Source: Candidatus Cryptobacteroides avicola (GTDB lineage: Bacteria; Bacteroidota; Bacteroidia; Bacteroidales; UBA932). Taken from it: a stretch of 64,000 nt of DNA. Each line of letters begins with the position of its first letter. The first letter of the stretch is position 1. The translations under genes and the position numbers were made by a program. The notes under the pieces are model-generated. The model ran no database searches, was not told the origin of the DNA, and saw nothing but the letters and a program-made list of their open reading frames with translations. Below are positions 9,144 through 17,498 of the stretch, in pieces. The stretch is from assembly GCA_017695115.1 (NCBI GenBank), contig JADILV010000021.1, positions 1 through 64,000 of the forward strand, read 5' to 3'.

Positions 9144-11513
9144 ATGAAAGCCGGGAGGAAACCGATAGAGAAGTTCATAAACGACCAGCTGTCCAGATGG
9201 CATGTGGCCTGCGACAATTTCAGGGCTCTGAAAGATGTCAGGACCAGGTCTCTGTCCGTCGGAGGACTGGAAATCAAGGCTCAGTTCAACCCTTCCAGGA
9301 TAGTTTCTACTGCAGCGGATGTCACGGATGCCGGCTTAAAGGCCAGGAAGTGTTTCCTGTGCAGGGAAAACAGACCGGCAGAGCAGATAAGCCTTAAATT
9401 CGAAGGAAGGAAATCCAAGAAGTACGATATCCTGGTAAACCCTTATCCTATCCTGCATAACCACCTGGTAATCGCTTCCGACAGGCATACGGACCAGAGC
9501 ATCTGGAAAAGGTATGTGGATATGCTCGACCTGGCTGTCGCGCTCGGAAACTATACGGTTTTCTACAATGGTCCTCGTTGCGGAGCCTCTGCTCCTGACC
9601 ATTTTCATTTCCAGGCTGCCCGGAGAGGGCAGATGCCTTTGGAGTGCGATGTGGAGTTCATGCTTGACTCACTGAAGATCAGTTCCGGTAAAAGCCTGGG
9701 CCGGGACTGTCCCTCCGGCTGCGCTCTCGAATATCTGACTTCCGTCCAGGATGCGGAACTGTTCCGTTACAGGAAATTCATCCGTGGCATATTTGTCATA
9801 AGGTCAAAGACATCCAAATCCGCCGCCAAGATGTTCTACCGGCTTCTGGACTGTACTTCTGCAGACGGGGAGGGAAAAGAGCCGATGTTCAATCTCCTGT
9901 CATGGTACAGTGGCGGTGAGTTCCGTTCGGTCGTGATATTCCGTAATACCCACAGACCGCACAATTATTTTTCAGAAGGGGCTGACCGTCTGATGGTAAG
10001 TCCCGGATGTGCGGATATGGCGGGGGTTCTCGTGACTCCTATGAAAGAGGATTTCGACAAACTGACACCGGACCTTGTTTCCGGCGTTTACGATGAGGTC
10101 TCCATGTCCGAGGAAGACCAGAAAATGCTTCTGTGGAGACTTACCCGGGACCAGAAAATGCTTTCAGTGGGAATCATGTCGGCCGGGGAGATCGTATTTG
10201 AAATAATTTCCGATGGGGCAGGTCCTCGGTCTGCCGTTTTCAAGGACGGGAAGATCGAATATGACGGAGCCCTGTATGATGAACTTTATTTTGATGCGCT
10301 TACCCCTTCTATGATGTTCGCCCAGCCGTCATTCATCCTTTACCGGGTCACGATAGGGACGGATTTCCATTGGGAAAGGAAAGAAGACCAGAAATTTGCA
10401 GGGGCGTTGAAGATAATTGCAGACAATGGCAGACTGACAGCCGTAAATATCATCGGCGTAGAGGATTATCTTCTCAGTGTCATATCTTCCGAGATGAAAT
10501 CTACGGCTTCGGAAGAATTTCTGAAAGCACATGCCGTAATATCGAGATCATGGGTCCTTTCACAGATAGAAAGGCGCTCCGGCGCTCCGGGAACAGTTCC
10601 TTCAGAAGCAGGTACGGACTTTTCACCCGGATCGCATGTAAAATGGTACGGTCATGACGACCACAGCCTGTTCGATGTCTGTGCGGATGACCATTGCCAA
10701 CGCTATCAGGGGCTTACACGGGTAGTGGGGGATACTGCGAGAAAGGTGGTGGATGCTACCTGGGGACAGGTCCTTACCTATGGAGGGAAAATCTGCGATG
10801 CCAGATTCTCCAAATGCTGCGGCGGCAGGACGGAGCGGTTCTCTGTCTGCTGGGAGAATACCGATTACCCGTACCTGCAGAGCGTGGATGATTCGCCGGC
10901 AGGCTGTGCCGGAGCCGGACTGTATCCGGGGTCAGGATTGAGGCCCGATATGGAAACGAAGGCATTCTGCAATACATCCGATGTCTCTGTCCTGTCACAG
11001 GTACTGAATGATTACGACCTGGAGACAATGGATTTTTTCGAGTGGACAGCTGAGTATGGGAGAGAAGAACTGTCCGGACTGGTTTCCAGGAAACTGGGAA
11101 CCGATATAGGGGAACTTCTTGCTTTGGTCCCTCTGAAGAGAGGTGACTCGGGAAGAATCTTTTTGATTGATATAATCGGGACAGGATGTTCGGTGAAAGT
11201 GGGCAAGGAACTGGAAATAAGGAAGGTATTGTCTGAGACTCATTTAAAGAGTTCTGCCTTTGAAGTGGAGTACCTGGATTCCGCGGGAAATGTACTGCCT
11301 TCCGCGGATGTCCTGCGGTTGGCGGGGGAGTACGGTGGTACCGGCCGGGTACCTGACGCGGTATTCGACAGGATAGTGCTGAAAGGCCGTGGATGGGGGC
11401 ACGGAGTGGGACTCTGCCAGATAGGCGCTGCCATGATGGCAGAGAAGGGATACGGCTATAAAGAAATTCTGGCCCATTACTATACGGGGGCAGGTATCGG
11501 ATATCCGGTTTAA
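9144..11513 (+). CDS. DUF4922 HIT-like domain fused to a SpoIID/LytB domain
   Basis: A 789-residue protein with two parts. Residues 1 to about 330 resemble branch-III HIT nucleotidyltransferases/phosphorylases (DUF4922): CFLC at 70-73, HNHLVI at 105-110 and the triad-like HFHFQ at 153-157 after YNGPRCGASAPD. Residues about 380-789 are a SpoIID/LytB domain: VEDYLLSVISSEMK at 439-452 with the Glu that matches the SpoIID catalytic position (E450), then FSKCCGGRTE and the C-terminal RGWGHGVGLCQIG near 749. SpoIID proteins normally act on peptidoglycan outside the cytoplasm, yet there is no signal peptide or membrane segment here. The AmpG-like permease gene follows 12 bases later. A role in processing imported muropeptides is an inference. 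Confidence 0.8.
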   Translation: MKAGRKPIEKFINDQLSRWHVACDNFRALKDVRTRSLSVGGLEIKAQFNPSRIVSTAADVTDAGLKARKCFLCRENRPAEQISLKFEGRKSKKYDILVNPYPILHNHLVIASDRHTDQSIWKRYVDMLDLAVALGNYTVFYNGPRCGASAPDHFHFQAARRGQMPLECDVEFMLDSLKISSGKSLGRDCPSGCALEYLTSVQDAELFRYRKFIRGIFVIRSKTSKSAAKMFYRLLDCTSADGEGKEPMFNLLSWYSGGEFRSVVIFRNTHRPHNYFSEGADRLMVSPGCADMAGVLVTPMKEDFDKLTPDLVSGVYDEVSMSEEDQKMLLWRLTRDQKMLSVGIMSAGEIVFEIISDGAGPRSAVFKDGKIEYDGALYDELYFDALTPSMMFAQPSFILYRVTIGTDFHWERKEDQKFAGALKIIADNGRLTAVNIIGVEDYLLSVISSEMKSTASEEFLKAHAVISRSWVLSQIERRSGAPGTVPSEAGTDFSPGSHVKWYGHDDHSLFDVCADDHCQRYQGLTRVVGDTARKVVDATWGQVLTYGGKICDARFSKCCGGRTERFSVCWENTDYPYLQSVDDSPAGCAGAGLYPGSGLRPDMETKAFCNTSDVSVLSQVLNDYDLETMDFFEWTAEYGREELSGLVSRKLGTDIGELLALVPLKRGDSGRIFLIDIIGTGCSVKVGKELEIRKVLSETHLKSSAFEVEYLDSAGNVLPSADVLRLAGEYGGTGRVPDAVFDRIVLKGRGWGHGVGLCQIGAAMMAEKGYGYKEILAHYYTGAGIGYPV

Positions 11514-11525
11514 TTCGTTCATGAC

Positions 11526-12863
11526 ATGGAGAAAAGAAGCGACGGAAAAGTACGGTCCCCGTGGATGTGGGTGCCTACTCTGTATTTTGCGGAAGGGATT
11601 CCTTATTTTATAGTGAATGTCATATCGGTCATCATGTTCAAGAACATGGGAATGTCCAACGGTGACATAGCCATGTATACCGGACTTCTGTATCTTCCGT
11701 GGACAGTCAAGCCGCTCTGGAGCCCTTTCGTAGATATCATCAGGACCAAAAGATGGTGGATATTGCTCATGCAGGCAGTCATAGCCGTTTCTTTTGTCCT
11801 TGCAGCCTTTTCTCTTCCGCGGACTTCCTGTGAGACGGTTTCCGGCGGGCATACTCCGGTGTCGCTATTTGTCGTGACGCTTGTCATATTCTGGATTACG
11901 GCTTTTGCTTCGGCTACACATGACATTGCCGCTGACGGGTACTACATGCTGGCTCTGGATCAGGGACAGCAGTCTTTTTTTGTCGGCATCAGAAGTACCT
12001 TCTACAGGTGCGCCTCGATTTTCGGACAGGGTGTCCTGGTGGTCATAGCCGGTCTGCTGGAGACATACTACGGCGATGTGCCGAAAGCGTGGACAGTGAC
12101 CCTGTTGGTGTGCGCCGTGCTTTTCGGAGCGGTTTTCCTGTACCATGTATTTTCCCTGCCACGGGCAGAGAAGGCTGTTAGCCGCGTAGACGGCGGCTCC
12201 GGTACTTCACGCAGCGCATCTGGGATAATGCGTGAATTCGGCCGGACTTTCGTCACTTTTTTCAGTAAAAAATACGTCTGGACAGCGATCCTGTTCATGC
12301 TGCTTTACCGCCTGCCGGAAGCGTTCCTGGTAAAGATGATGAACCCTTTTCTGCTTGACCCCCTGGAGGCAGGAGGGCTCGGCCTTTCCACGGAAAGCGT
12401 AGGCATAGTCTACGGTACGGTAGGAGTCGCCGCCCTTACTCTCGGAGGAATTGTCGGCGGTATCGCCGCATCGCGATGGGGTCTGAAGAAATCCCTCTGG
12501 CCCATGGCGGCAAGTATGACGCTTCCGTGCCTTACTTTCGTCTATCTGAGCATGGCGCAGCCCGGCAGTTTCTTCATGATCAACCTGTGCGTATTCATAG
12601 AGCAGTTCGGCTACGGTTTCGGCTTCACTGCCTATATGCTTTATCTCATTTATTTCTCACAGGGAGAATTCAAGACGGCCCATTATTCCCTCTGCACCGC
12701 ATTCATGGCTCTCAGCATGATGCTTCCCGGCATGGTCGCGGGATACCTTCAGGAATGGCTCGGATATGTCGGGTTCTTCTGGATGGTCATAGTCTGCTGT
12801 CTGGCCACTGTCGCTGTCACCCTCTGTATCAGGGTAGACCCGTCGTTCGGGAAAAAACGGTAG
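11526..12863 (+). CDS. AmpG/MurT-like MFS permease for cell-wall sugars
   Basis: Twelve-helix major facilitator protein of 445 residues. The opening SPWMWVPTLYFAEGIPYFIV, then LYLPWTVKPLWSPFVD and ITAFASATHDIAADGYYM are the hallmark segments of AmpG-type permeases, which import GlcNAc-anhydroMurNAc muropeptides or, in Bacteroidota relatives, MurNAc itself. It acts in the inner membrane. It is the third gene of a tight unit with the glycosyltransferase and the SpoIID fusion, which supports a cell-wall recycling role. The exact cargo is not determined by sequence alone. Confidence 0.83.
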   Translation: MEKRSDGKVRSPWMWVPTLYFAEGIPYFIVNVISVIMFKNMGMSNGDIAMYTGLLYLPWTVKPLWSPFVDIIRTKRWWILLMQAVIAVSFVLAAFSLPRTSCETVSGGHTPVSLFVVTLVIFWITAFASATHDIAADGYYMLALDQGQQSFFVGIRSTFYRCASIFGQGVLVVIAGLLETYYGDVPKAWTVTLLVCAVLFGAVFLYHVFSLPRAEKAVSRVDGGSGTSRSASGIMREFGRTFVTFFSKKYVWTAILFMLLYRLPEAFLVKMMNPFLLDPLEAGGLGLSTESVGIVYGTVGVAALTLGGIVGGIAASRWGLKKSLWPMAASMTLPCLTFVYLSMAQPGSFFMINLCVFIEQFGYGFGFTAYMLYLIYFSQGEFKTAHYSLCTAFMALSMMLPGMVAGYLQEWLGYVGFFWMVIVCCLATVAVTLCIRVDPSFGKKR

Positions 12864-12923
12864 CCTCCCCGGATATTAAAACATAAAAAAACCGGGGGGG
12901 GGTATAATATCAGAAAAAACTTA

Positions 12924-12931
12924 TAAATTTG
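12924..12931 (+). promoter_or_regulatory. Candidate -7 element of the pilus operon
   Basis: TAAATTTG fits TAnnTTTG and lies 28 bases before the DUF3575 gene. No good TTG element is visible 19-21 bases upstream, where a G-run (12893-12902) sits. Confidence 0.45.
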
Positions 12932-12959
12932 CAACGGATAGTAAAGTGTAGTGGTGTGA

Positions 12960-14123
12960 ATGGCAGCAAGTAATGTAAAATATCTTGCATGTTTGTTTTC
13001 TCTGCTTCTCTTTCCCGGAATCTGTCTGTCGGGAGCGGTGAAGGATGATCCGGCGGCGGAATATGAGGAAGTGGTCAGGGATTCGGCGGTTCTGTTCAGA
13101 TTCGTCCCGGGCCGCCTTATGTTCTATTACCATTATAAGGACAATGAGAACGCCATTCCGAAAGCGGATTCCATCATAAGGGCCAACATGGATGCCATCA
13201 TCAGCGGAGATGCATTCATCCGCATCAGGGGTTTCTGTACATCCTGGCCGACATTCGCCCAGAACAGGGCTGCAGTAAAGAACAGGAGCAACCAGGTGAA
13301 GTCATATTATATCACCCATACCGGCATGAAGGAGGAGTATTACCGTACAGTCAACAGTACTGAACCTGATACGGTATTCACTGATCTGGGGGGGGATTTA
13401 GTAGCCCTGCTTTATGTTGAAAGAATAAGGAAGCCGGTCCGGCCTCCGTTCCTCCCGGTTCCGGGAGACGTTCCATCCATAACGGCATTAGCAGACCATG
13501 ATTCCGGATTGGAGACACTCCGGAAAGCCCTGCCATGTCCGTCCCGTCGTCAGCCGGCCCCCGATGCCGTATCTCCGGCAGTCAGGGACAGAAAGCCGTT
13601 ACTTCTCAATATCAAGACCAACCTTCTGTACGATGCCGCAGGCTTCCCTTCTCTGGAGGTGGAAATCCCCATAGGCAGACGATTCAGTGTCAATGCTGAA
13701 GGCGCGGTGGCCTGGTGGTCCGGCAAGAAGCGGAACACATACTACCAGATCGATCTGCTCAGCCCGGAAGTGAGATGGTGGTTCGGCCAGAGGAGCCGCT
13801 GGCACGGACACTATGTCGGAGCTTTCGGTATGGTGGGACTGTATGATCTGGAATGGAAAGGTTCCCGAGGCTATCAAGGCGAATACTGGTCTGCCGGATT
13901 CAGCTACGGATATATGTTCCCTATAGGGAAAAGTCTCTCTCTTGAGGCCGGAATCGGTCTCGGAGTCCTCAGCACCGGATATGAAGAATATGTCCCCATG
14001 GACAACCACTATGTCTACCAGCAGAGCAGCCGGACAGTCTACTGGGGACCGGTGAAACTTAAACTCGGGCTTGTCTGGCGTATCGGAGACAAGCCAGGAA
14101 AAACAAGGAGGGCTGCGTTATGA
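12960..14123 (+). CDS. DUF3575 family pilus-cluster protein
   Basis: Exported protein of 387 residues with a signal peptide (core LACLFSLLLFPGICLS). The first half has an OmpA-like helix region (FRFVPGRLMFYYHYKDNENA, then ADSIIRANMDAII). The second half, from NIKTNLLYDAAGFPSLEVEIPIG near residue 218, is a DUF3575 outer-membrane-barrel-like domain with many aromatic strands and glycine turns. Genes of this kind head type V pilus clusters in Bacteroidales, where they may anchor or assemble the pilus; the molecular role is not settled. The DUF5119-like gene overlaps it by four bases. Confidence 0.78.
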   Translation: MAASNVKYLACLFSLLLFPGICLSGAVKDDPAAEYEEVVRDSAVLFRFVPGRLMFYYHYKDNENAIPKADSIIRANMDAIISGDAFIRIRGFCTSWPTFAQNRAAVKNRSNQVKSYYITHTGMKEEYYRTVNSTEPDTVFTDLGGDLVALLYVERIRKPVRPPFLPVPGDVPSITALADHDSGLETLRKALPCPSRRQPAPDAVSPAVRDRKPLLLNIKTNLLYDAAGFPSLEVEIPIGRRFSVNAEGAVAWWSGKKRNTYYQIDLLSPEVRWWFGQRSRWHGHYVGAFGMVGLYDLEWKGSRGYQGEYWSAGFSYGYMFPIGKSLSLEAGIGLGVLSTGYEEYVPMDNHYVYQQSSRTVYWGPVKLKLGLVWRIGDKPGKTRRAAL

Positions 14124-15217
14124 AGACGATACACCATAAATACACAGAAAGTCTTCCTGGCGGGAGTTCCCCGCAAATCCGCGCACATCTGATGGACATC
14201 ACATGTGTGGCCCTCCTTTTCATATTTATGCCAGTATTGTCCCAGTCCTGCCGTAAAGAGCTGTGCTATAACCATTGGGAGCACTCCATGAGCGTAAAGG
14301 CGGAAGTAGATGCAAGCTATGTTCAGGAATGGGAGCAGTCAGGCTGGAAAGAAAAATGGGACGAGGAGGCATTCGGAGTCCAGTACAGTGGGCTGCTTCC
14401 GGATATTCCGTCAGGACTTAAAGTCGTGAGTTACAGGGCTTCAGGAGGTTATGAGGAAAGGAATGTGGCAGCGGGAGGAGCAGTCGTTCCTCTTGCGGAA
14501 GGCTACCAGTCTATCCTGTTCTATAACAACGACACTGAATACATCGTCTTCGACAATACCGAATCCTCCGCTACAGCAGTGGCGACGACAAGGACCCGTA
14601 CCCGCTTTGCCCTCAACGGGCAGACAAAGACAGAGACCAGAGGCGTCAATTCCCCTGATATGCTTTACGGACATTATATTGATGAATGGTACGGAGAGAG
14701 GAAAATCGAGCCGGACTATATGCCGGTGGAGATGAAGCCGCTGGTATTTACCTATCTGCTGCTGTTCAAGTTCGACAGCGGATTCCAGTATGTGAAGAAG
14801 GCCCGCGGAGAGCTGGACGGCATGGCGGCAGGAGTGTACCTGAACAGCGGGACTACGGTGGACGAGTCTGCGATAGTCCTGTTCGAAGAAGAGTCATGTA
14901 TGCTGGACCCGGATGCAGGGATGGTGATAGCTGCCGTCCGCTCGTTCGGCATACCTGGGTATCCGAACGGGAGCTATGCCACCAAGGCCGAAGACATGGA
15001 GTTCGGGATGGTGCTTGAAGTGGAGATGACCAACGGAGCCACTAAGAAATTCGAGACAGACATATCGCAGCAGATGGGCAAGTATCCTCACGGAGGGGTC
15101 ATCATAGCTTCAGGACTGACAATCACGGATGAAGAAGGAGGCGCAGCCGGAGGTGGCTTCCAGGTGGATGTCGACGGCTGGGGAGAATACGAGGACATCC
15201 CGCTTCCGCTGGGGTAG
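14120..15217 (+). CDS. DUF5119-like lipoprotein of the pilus cluster
   Basis: Lipoprotein of up to 365 residues. The lipobox LSQSC places the lipidated Cys at residue 44, directly before the family signature RKELCYNHWEHS. The start at 14120 overlaps the DUF3575 stop as ATGA; the ATG at 14192 would give a more normal signal peptide with the Cys at residue 20. DUF5119 proteins accompany fimbrillin genes and are thought to belong to the pilus base or tip; no enzyme motif is visible. A 139-base gap with a repeat separates it from the first fimbrillin gene. Confidence 0.75.
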   Translation: MKTIHHKYTESLPGGSSPQIRAHLMDITCVALLFIFMPVLSQSCRKELCYNHWEHSMSVKAEVDASYVQEWEQSGWKEKWDEEAFGVQYSGLLPDIPSGLKVVSYRASGGYEERNVAAGGAVVPLAEGYQSILFYNNDTEYIVFDNTESSATAVATTRTRTRFALNGQTKTETRGVNSPDMLYGHYIDEWYGERKIEPDYMPVEMKPLVFTYLLLFKFDSGFQYVKKARGELDGMAAGVYLNSGTTVDESAIVLFEEESCMLDPDAGMVIAAVRSFGIPGYPNGSYATKAEDMEFGMVLEVEMTNGATKKFETDISQQMGKYPHGGVIIASGLTITDEEGGAAGGGFQVDVDGWGEYEDIPLPLG

Positions 15218-15236
15218 CCTTCCTTCCCGGATATGG

Positions 15237-15313
15237 CTGTCATCCCGAGCATGCATAGCCCAGGCAAATATACCGTCAGCCACTGTCATCCCGAGCACAG
15301 CCGAGGGATCTGC
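15237..15313 (+). repeat. Two copies of the TGTCATCCC interspersed repeat
   Basis: CTGTCATCCCGAGCA occurs at 15237-15251 and again at 15283-15297; the second copy continues to the GAGGGATCTGC end at 15313, the complete form of the element. Related copies lie at 21251, 23876 and 48398, all between genes. It sits in the gap before the first fimbrillin gene. Confidence 0.7.
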
Positions 15314-15356
15314 AAAAATAGAACAACATGTTTAACAACTTAATACCAATGCAATT

Positions 15357-16343
15357 ATGAAAAAGATTTTATTCCTTGCAGCCGTCACCGCGATAGCCCT
15401 GGCCGCCTGCACCAAGACCGAGACCACCGGTGTCTCTGAAGGAAACCTCATCAAGTTCGACAATGCGTTCGTAGGTAATCCGACGAAGGCGGGACTTGCT
15501 GAAATCGATAAAGACAACCTTACTGCATTTTATGTCCAGGGAAACTTTAACAGTAATCTAGTATTTGTTGATGGCTTCGAGACCGTGTCAAAAACAGCTA
15601 CCGGGCAATGGGTTTATACCAACCTCAAAGAATGGCAGTCTGGAACATGGTATTGGGGCGCGTATTCTGATGGCAATGAGCCAGTCTCTACTCCTGTTAG
15701 TGCTTCCTTTACAGTGGAGACTACACAGCCAAAATTAACAATTACCGACTATACTTTGAATGCAGATACCCCAAAAGATCTTGTGGTTGCTGTTTCTACA
15801 ACTGATCTGACCACTAATCAGCCGGTGCCATTTACGTTCAACCATGCATTGTCACAGGTTAAATTCACTCTTACTAACGGTGTGGCAGAAAGTGATATAA
15901 AAATAACGGATTTTAAAGTTTCAAATGTTAAAAGCAAGGCAACTGCTACAGTTACGGACGCGATTAGCTGGACAGCAAGTGGTAATGAGACAGAAACATT
16001 AACTAATAGTGCGGCAATGACAGCCGCAGCAGATGCGGCAGCCGTATCGGATAATTTCGCCGTGATTCCTGTAGACTATAGCGCTGATGAAATAACTGTC
16101 ACATTCACAGCCACAATAGACATGTCAGAGCCGACTAAAGATATTGTAAAATATTTGAAGGCAACGATTGCCCCAGCAAATACATGGGAACCAGGTTATC
16201 GCTACAATTACACAGCAGAGATAACAGGAAAGCTGATGGATCTTATAGAGTTTACTCTTGCAGATGTTAATAAATGGGAGGACAATACTCAGAATACGCC
16301 AATATCTGAGGATGATATCATATCTTCTGATTCCCAACAATAA
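15357..16343 (+). CDS. Fimbrillin family lipoprotein, probable major pilin
   Basis: Lipoprotein of 328 residues: signal MKKILFLAAVTAIALAAC with the lipidated Cys at 18, then the fimbrillin-type start TKTETTGVSEGNLIKFDNAF. The body is a two-domain beta-sandwich pattern with PFTFNHALSQVKFTLTNG in the middle, a segment shared with the next two genes. In type V pili, lipidated precursors are exported to the surface, cleaved after an Arg/Lys by a trypsin-like protease and polymerised by strand exchange. It is first of the pilin genes and followed by a G+C hairpin, which fits a major subunit; that ranking is inferred. Confidence 0.75.
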   Translation: MKKILFLAAVTAIALAACTKTETTGVSEGNLIKFDNAFVGNPTKAGLAEIDKDNLTAFYVQGNFNSNLVFVDGFETVSKTATGQWVYTNLKEWQSGTWYWGAYSDGNEPVSTPVSASFTVETTQPKLTITDYTLNADTPKDLVVAVSTTDLTTNQPVPFTFNHALSQVKFTLTNGVAESDIKITDFKVSNVKSKATATVTDAISWTASGNETETLTNSAAMTAAADAAAVSDNFAVIPVDYSADEITVTFTATIDMSEPTKDIVKYLKATIAPANTWEPGYRYNYTAEITGKLMDLIEFTLADVNKWEDNTQNTPISEDDIISSDSQQ

Positions 16344-16353
16344 TTATTTTCCG

Positions 16354-16383
16354 GCCGGGCGGGGTTGAACGTCCCCTCCCGGC
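16354..16383 (+). promoter_or_regulatory. G+C-rich intercistronic hairpin between pilin genes
   Basis: An 11-base-pair stem with one mismatch (16354-16364 with 16373-16383) and an 8-base loop lies 11 bases after the first fimbrillin stop. There is no T-run after it, so it looks less like a full terminator than a partial block or mRNA-end stabiliser that could raise the amount of the first pilin over the later subunits. Confidence 0.5.
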
Positions 16384-16407
16384 TGCCAATAAAACAACCA
16401 CAGCACC

Positions 16408-17484
16408 ATGCAGACGCATACCCCACATACCCCTCTCCTCATCCGCGTCGCCCTCCTCGGCACCGCCCTTTTTCTGCTGTCCTGCACCAAGACGGTGACC
16501 GAGGTCCCGGATCACCCTGCATCGCAGCTGCCGGACGGAGCCATCACATTCTCCGGTGTTACTACCAAAGCTCTCATCAACTCAGCTGATGAGATAACAG
16601 GTTTTAATGTCTTTGGATATTATGTGCCTGATGCTGCGGAGGCAGGTGAAAAAACTGAAACAGTATTTAATGGGGATTTGGTCACAAAAGATGAATCAGG
16701 ATCAGTATGGAGCTATGAGAATCTTAAGATGTGGGAATCTGGTGTAAACTATGATTTTTATGCAATTTATTCTCGCAAATACGATGAGTTAAAACAGGTA
16801 GGGCTTGAAACCCAAATGGCAGAGAAACCATATGTGGTTATAGCATTCTATGACATTACTGCAAACCAGGATGACGATCTTATGTTTGCAGCGTCAGAAA
16901 ATTTGTCATATGACCCTGCGCAAGGGGCCAGGCCTGTTTCTTTCACTTTTAATCACCTTCTTTCGCAAGTTGAATTTAAGGGTAAAGTTCATTCTGCCTC
17001 TGTTGGAATAGAAGGATTTGATGTGAAGGTTAAATCAGCTAAATTATACGGTCTTTATACTGAAGGTGATTTTTCTGCTGAAAATTTTGTCTCCGGTAAA
17101 AATGAAACGATAAGAGAATGCTGGACAATCCCGGGCATTCCGGGAGATGATAATACAGATGCGACAAACCCGTATATCGAGTACTCTGAGGAAGAGCCTG
17201 TATTGGATTTGACAGAGGATGAGACATCTATATTTGGCGGTATTATGGTGTTTCCTCAGGCACTTACATCAGATGTATATTTTGAAATAACTTACAGTAC
17301 AGATGGGGGAGTACATTATACTACGCAAACAGTTCAGCTTATATCTTCTCCTTTGTCTGTTTGGGAAGCGGGTAAACGATACAGTTATTCGTTTACCGTA
17401 TCTGATAACGACAGAATATTATTTGATGTACCTACGGTCAATGGTTGGGACGAAGCGACGGGAGGTATTATTATAGTTGATTGA
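16408..17484 (+). CDS. Fimbrillin family lipoprotein, second pilin-like subunit
   Basis: Lipoprotein of 358 residues with lipobox FLLSC (Cys 26). After DGAITFSGVTTKALI it shows a fimbrillin pattern: an N-terminal sandwich with YENLKMWESGVNYDFYAIYS and a central FTFNHLLSQVEFKGK, parallel to the first fimbrillin gene (YTNLKEWQSGTWYWGAYS and FTFNHALSQVKFTL). The first 50 bases of the gene are G+C-rich and the rest is A/T-rich. It overlaps a TTG codon of the next frame, but the next real start is 15 bases after its stop. Probably an accessory or anchor subunit; this is inferred from position. Confidence 0.72.
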   Translation: MQTHTPHTPLLIRVALLGTALFLLSCTKTVTEVPDHPASQLPDGAITFSGVTTKALINSADEITGFNVFGYYVPDAAEAGEKTETVFNGDLVTKDESGSVWSYENLKMWESGVNYDFYAIYSRKYDELKQVGLETQMAEKPYVVIAFYDITANQDDDLMFAASENLSYDPAQGARPVSFTFNHLLSQVEFKGKVHSASVGIEGFDVKVKSAKLYGLYTEGDFSAENFVSGKNETIRECWTIPGIPGDDNTDATNPYIEYSEEEPVLDLTEDETSIFGGIMVFPQALTSDVYFEITYSTDGGVHYTTQTVQLISSPLSVWEAGKRYSYSFTVSDNDRILFDVPTVNGWDEATGGIIIVD

Positions 17485-17498
17485 AAAAGAGTGAGGAT

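Noticed and set aside
12864..12900. CCTCCCCGG...CCGGGG as a terminator after the AmpG-like gene
   Set aside because: The loop is about 18 bases and no T-run follows; the G-run may be only composition.
15218..15356. Invertible promoter (phase switch) before the pilin gene
   Set aside because: Two TGTCATCCC copies are present but in the same orientation, so inversion between them is not possible; no recombinase gene is near.
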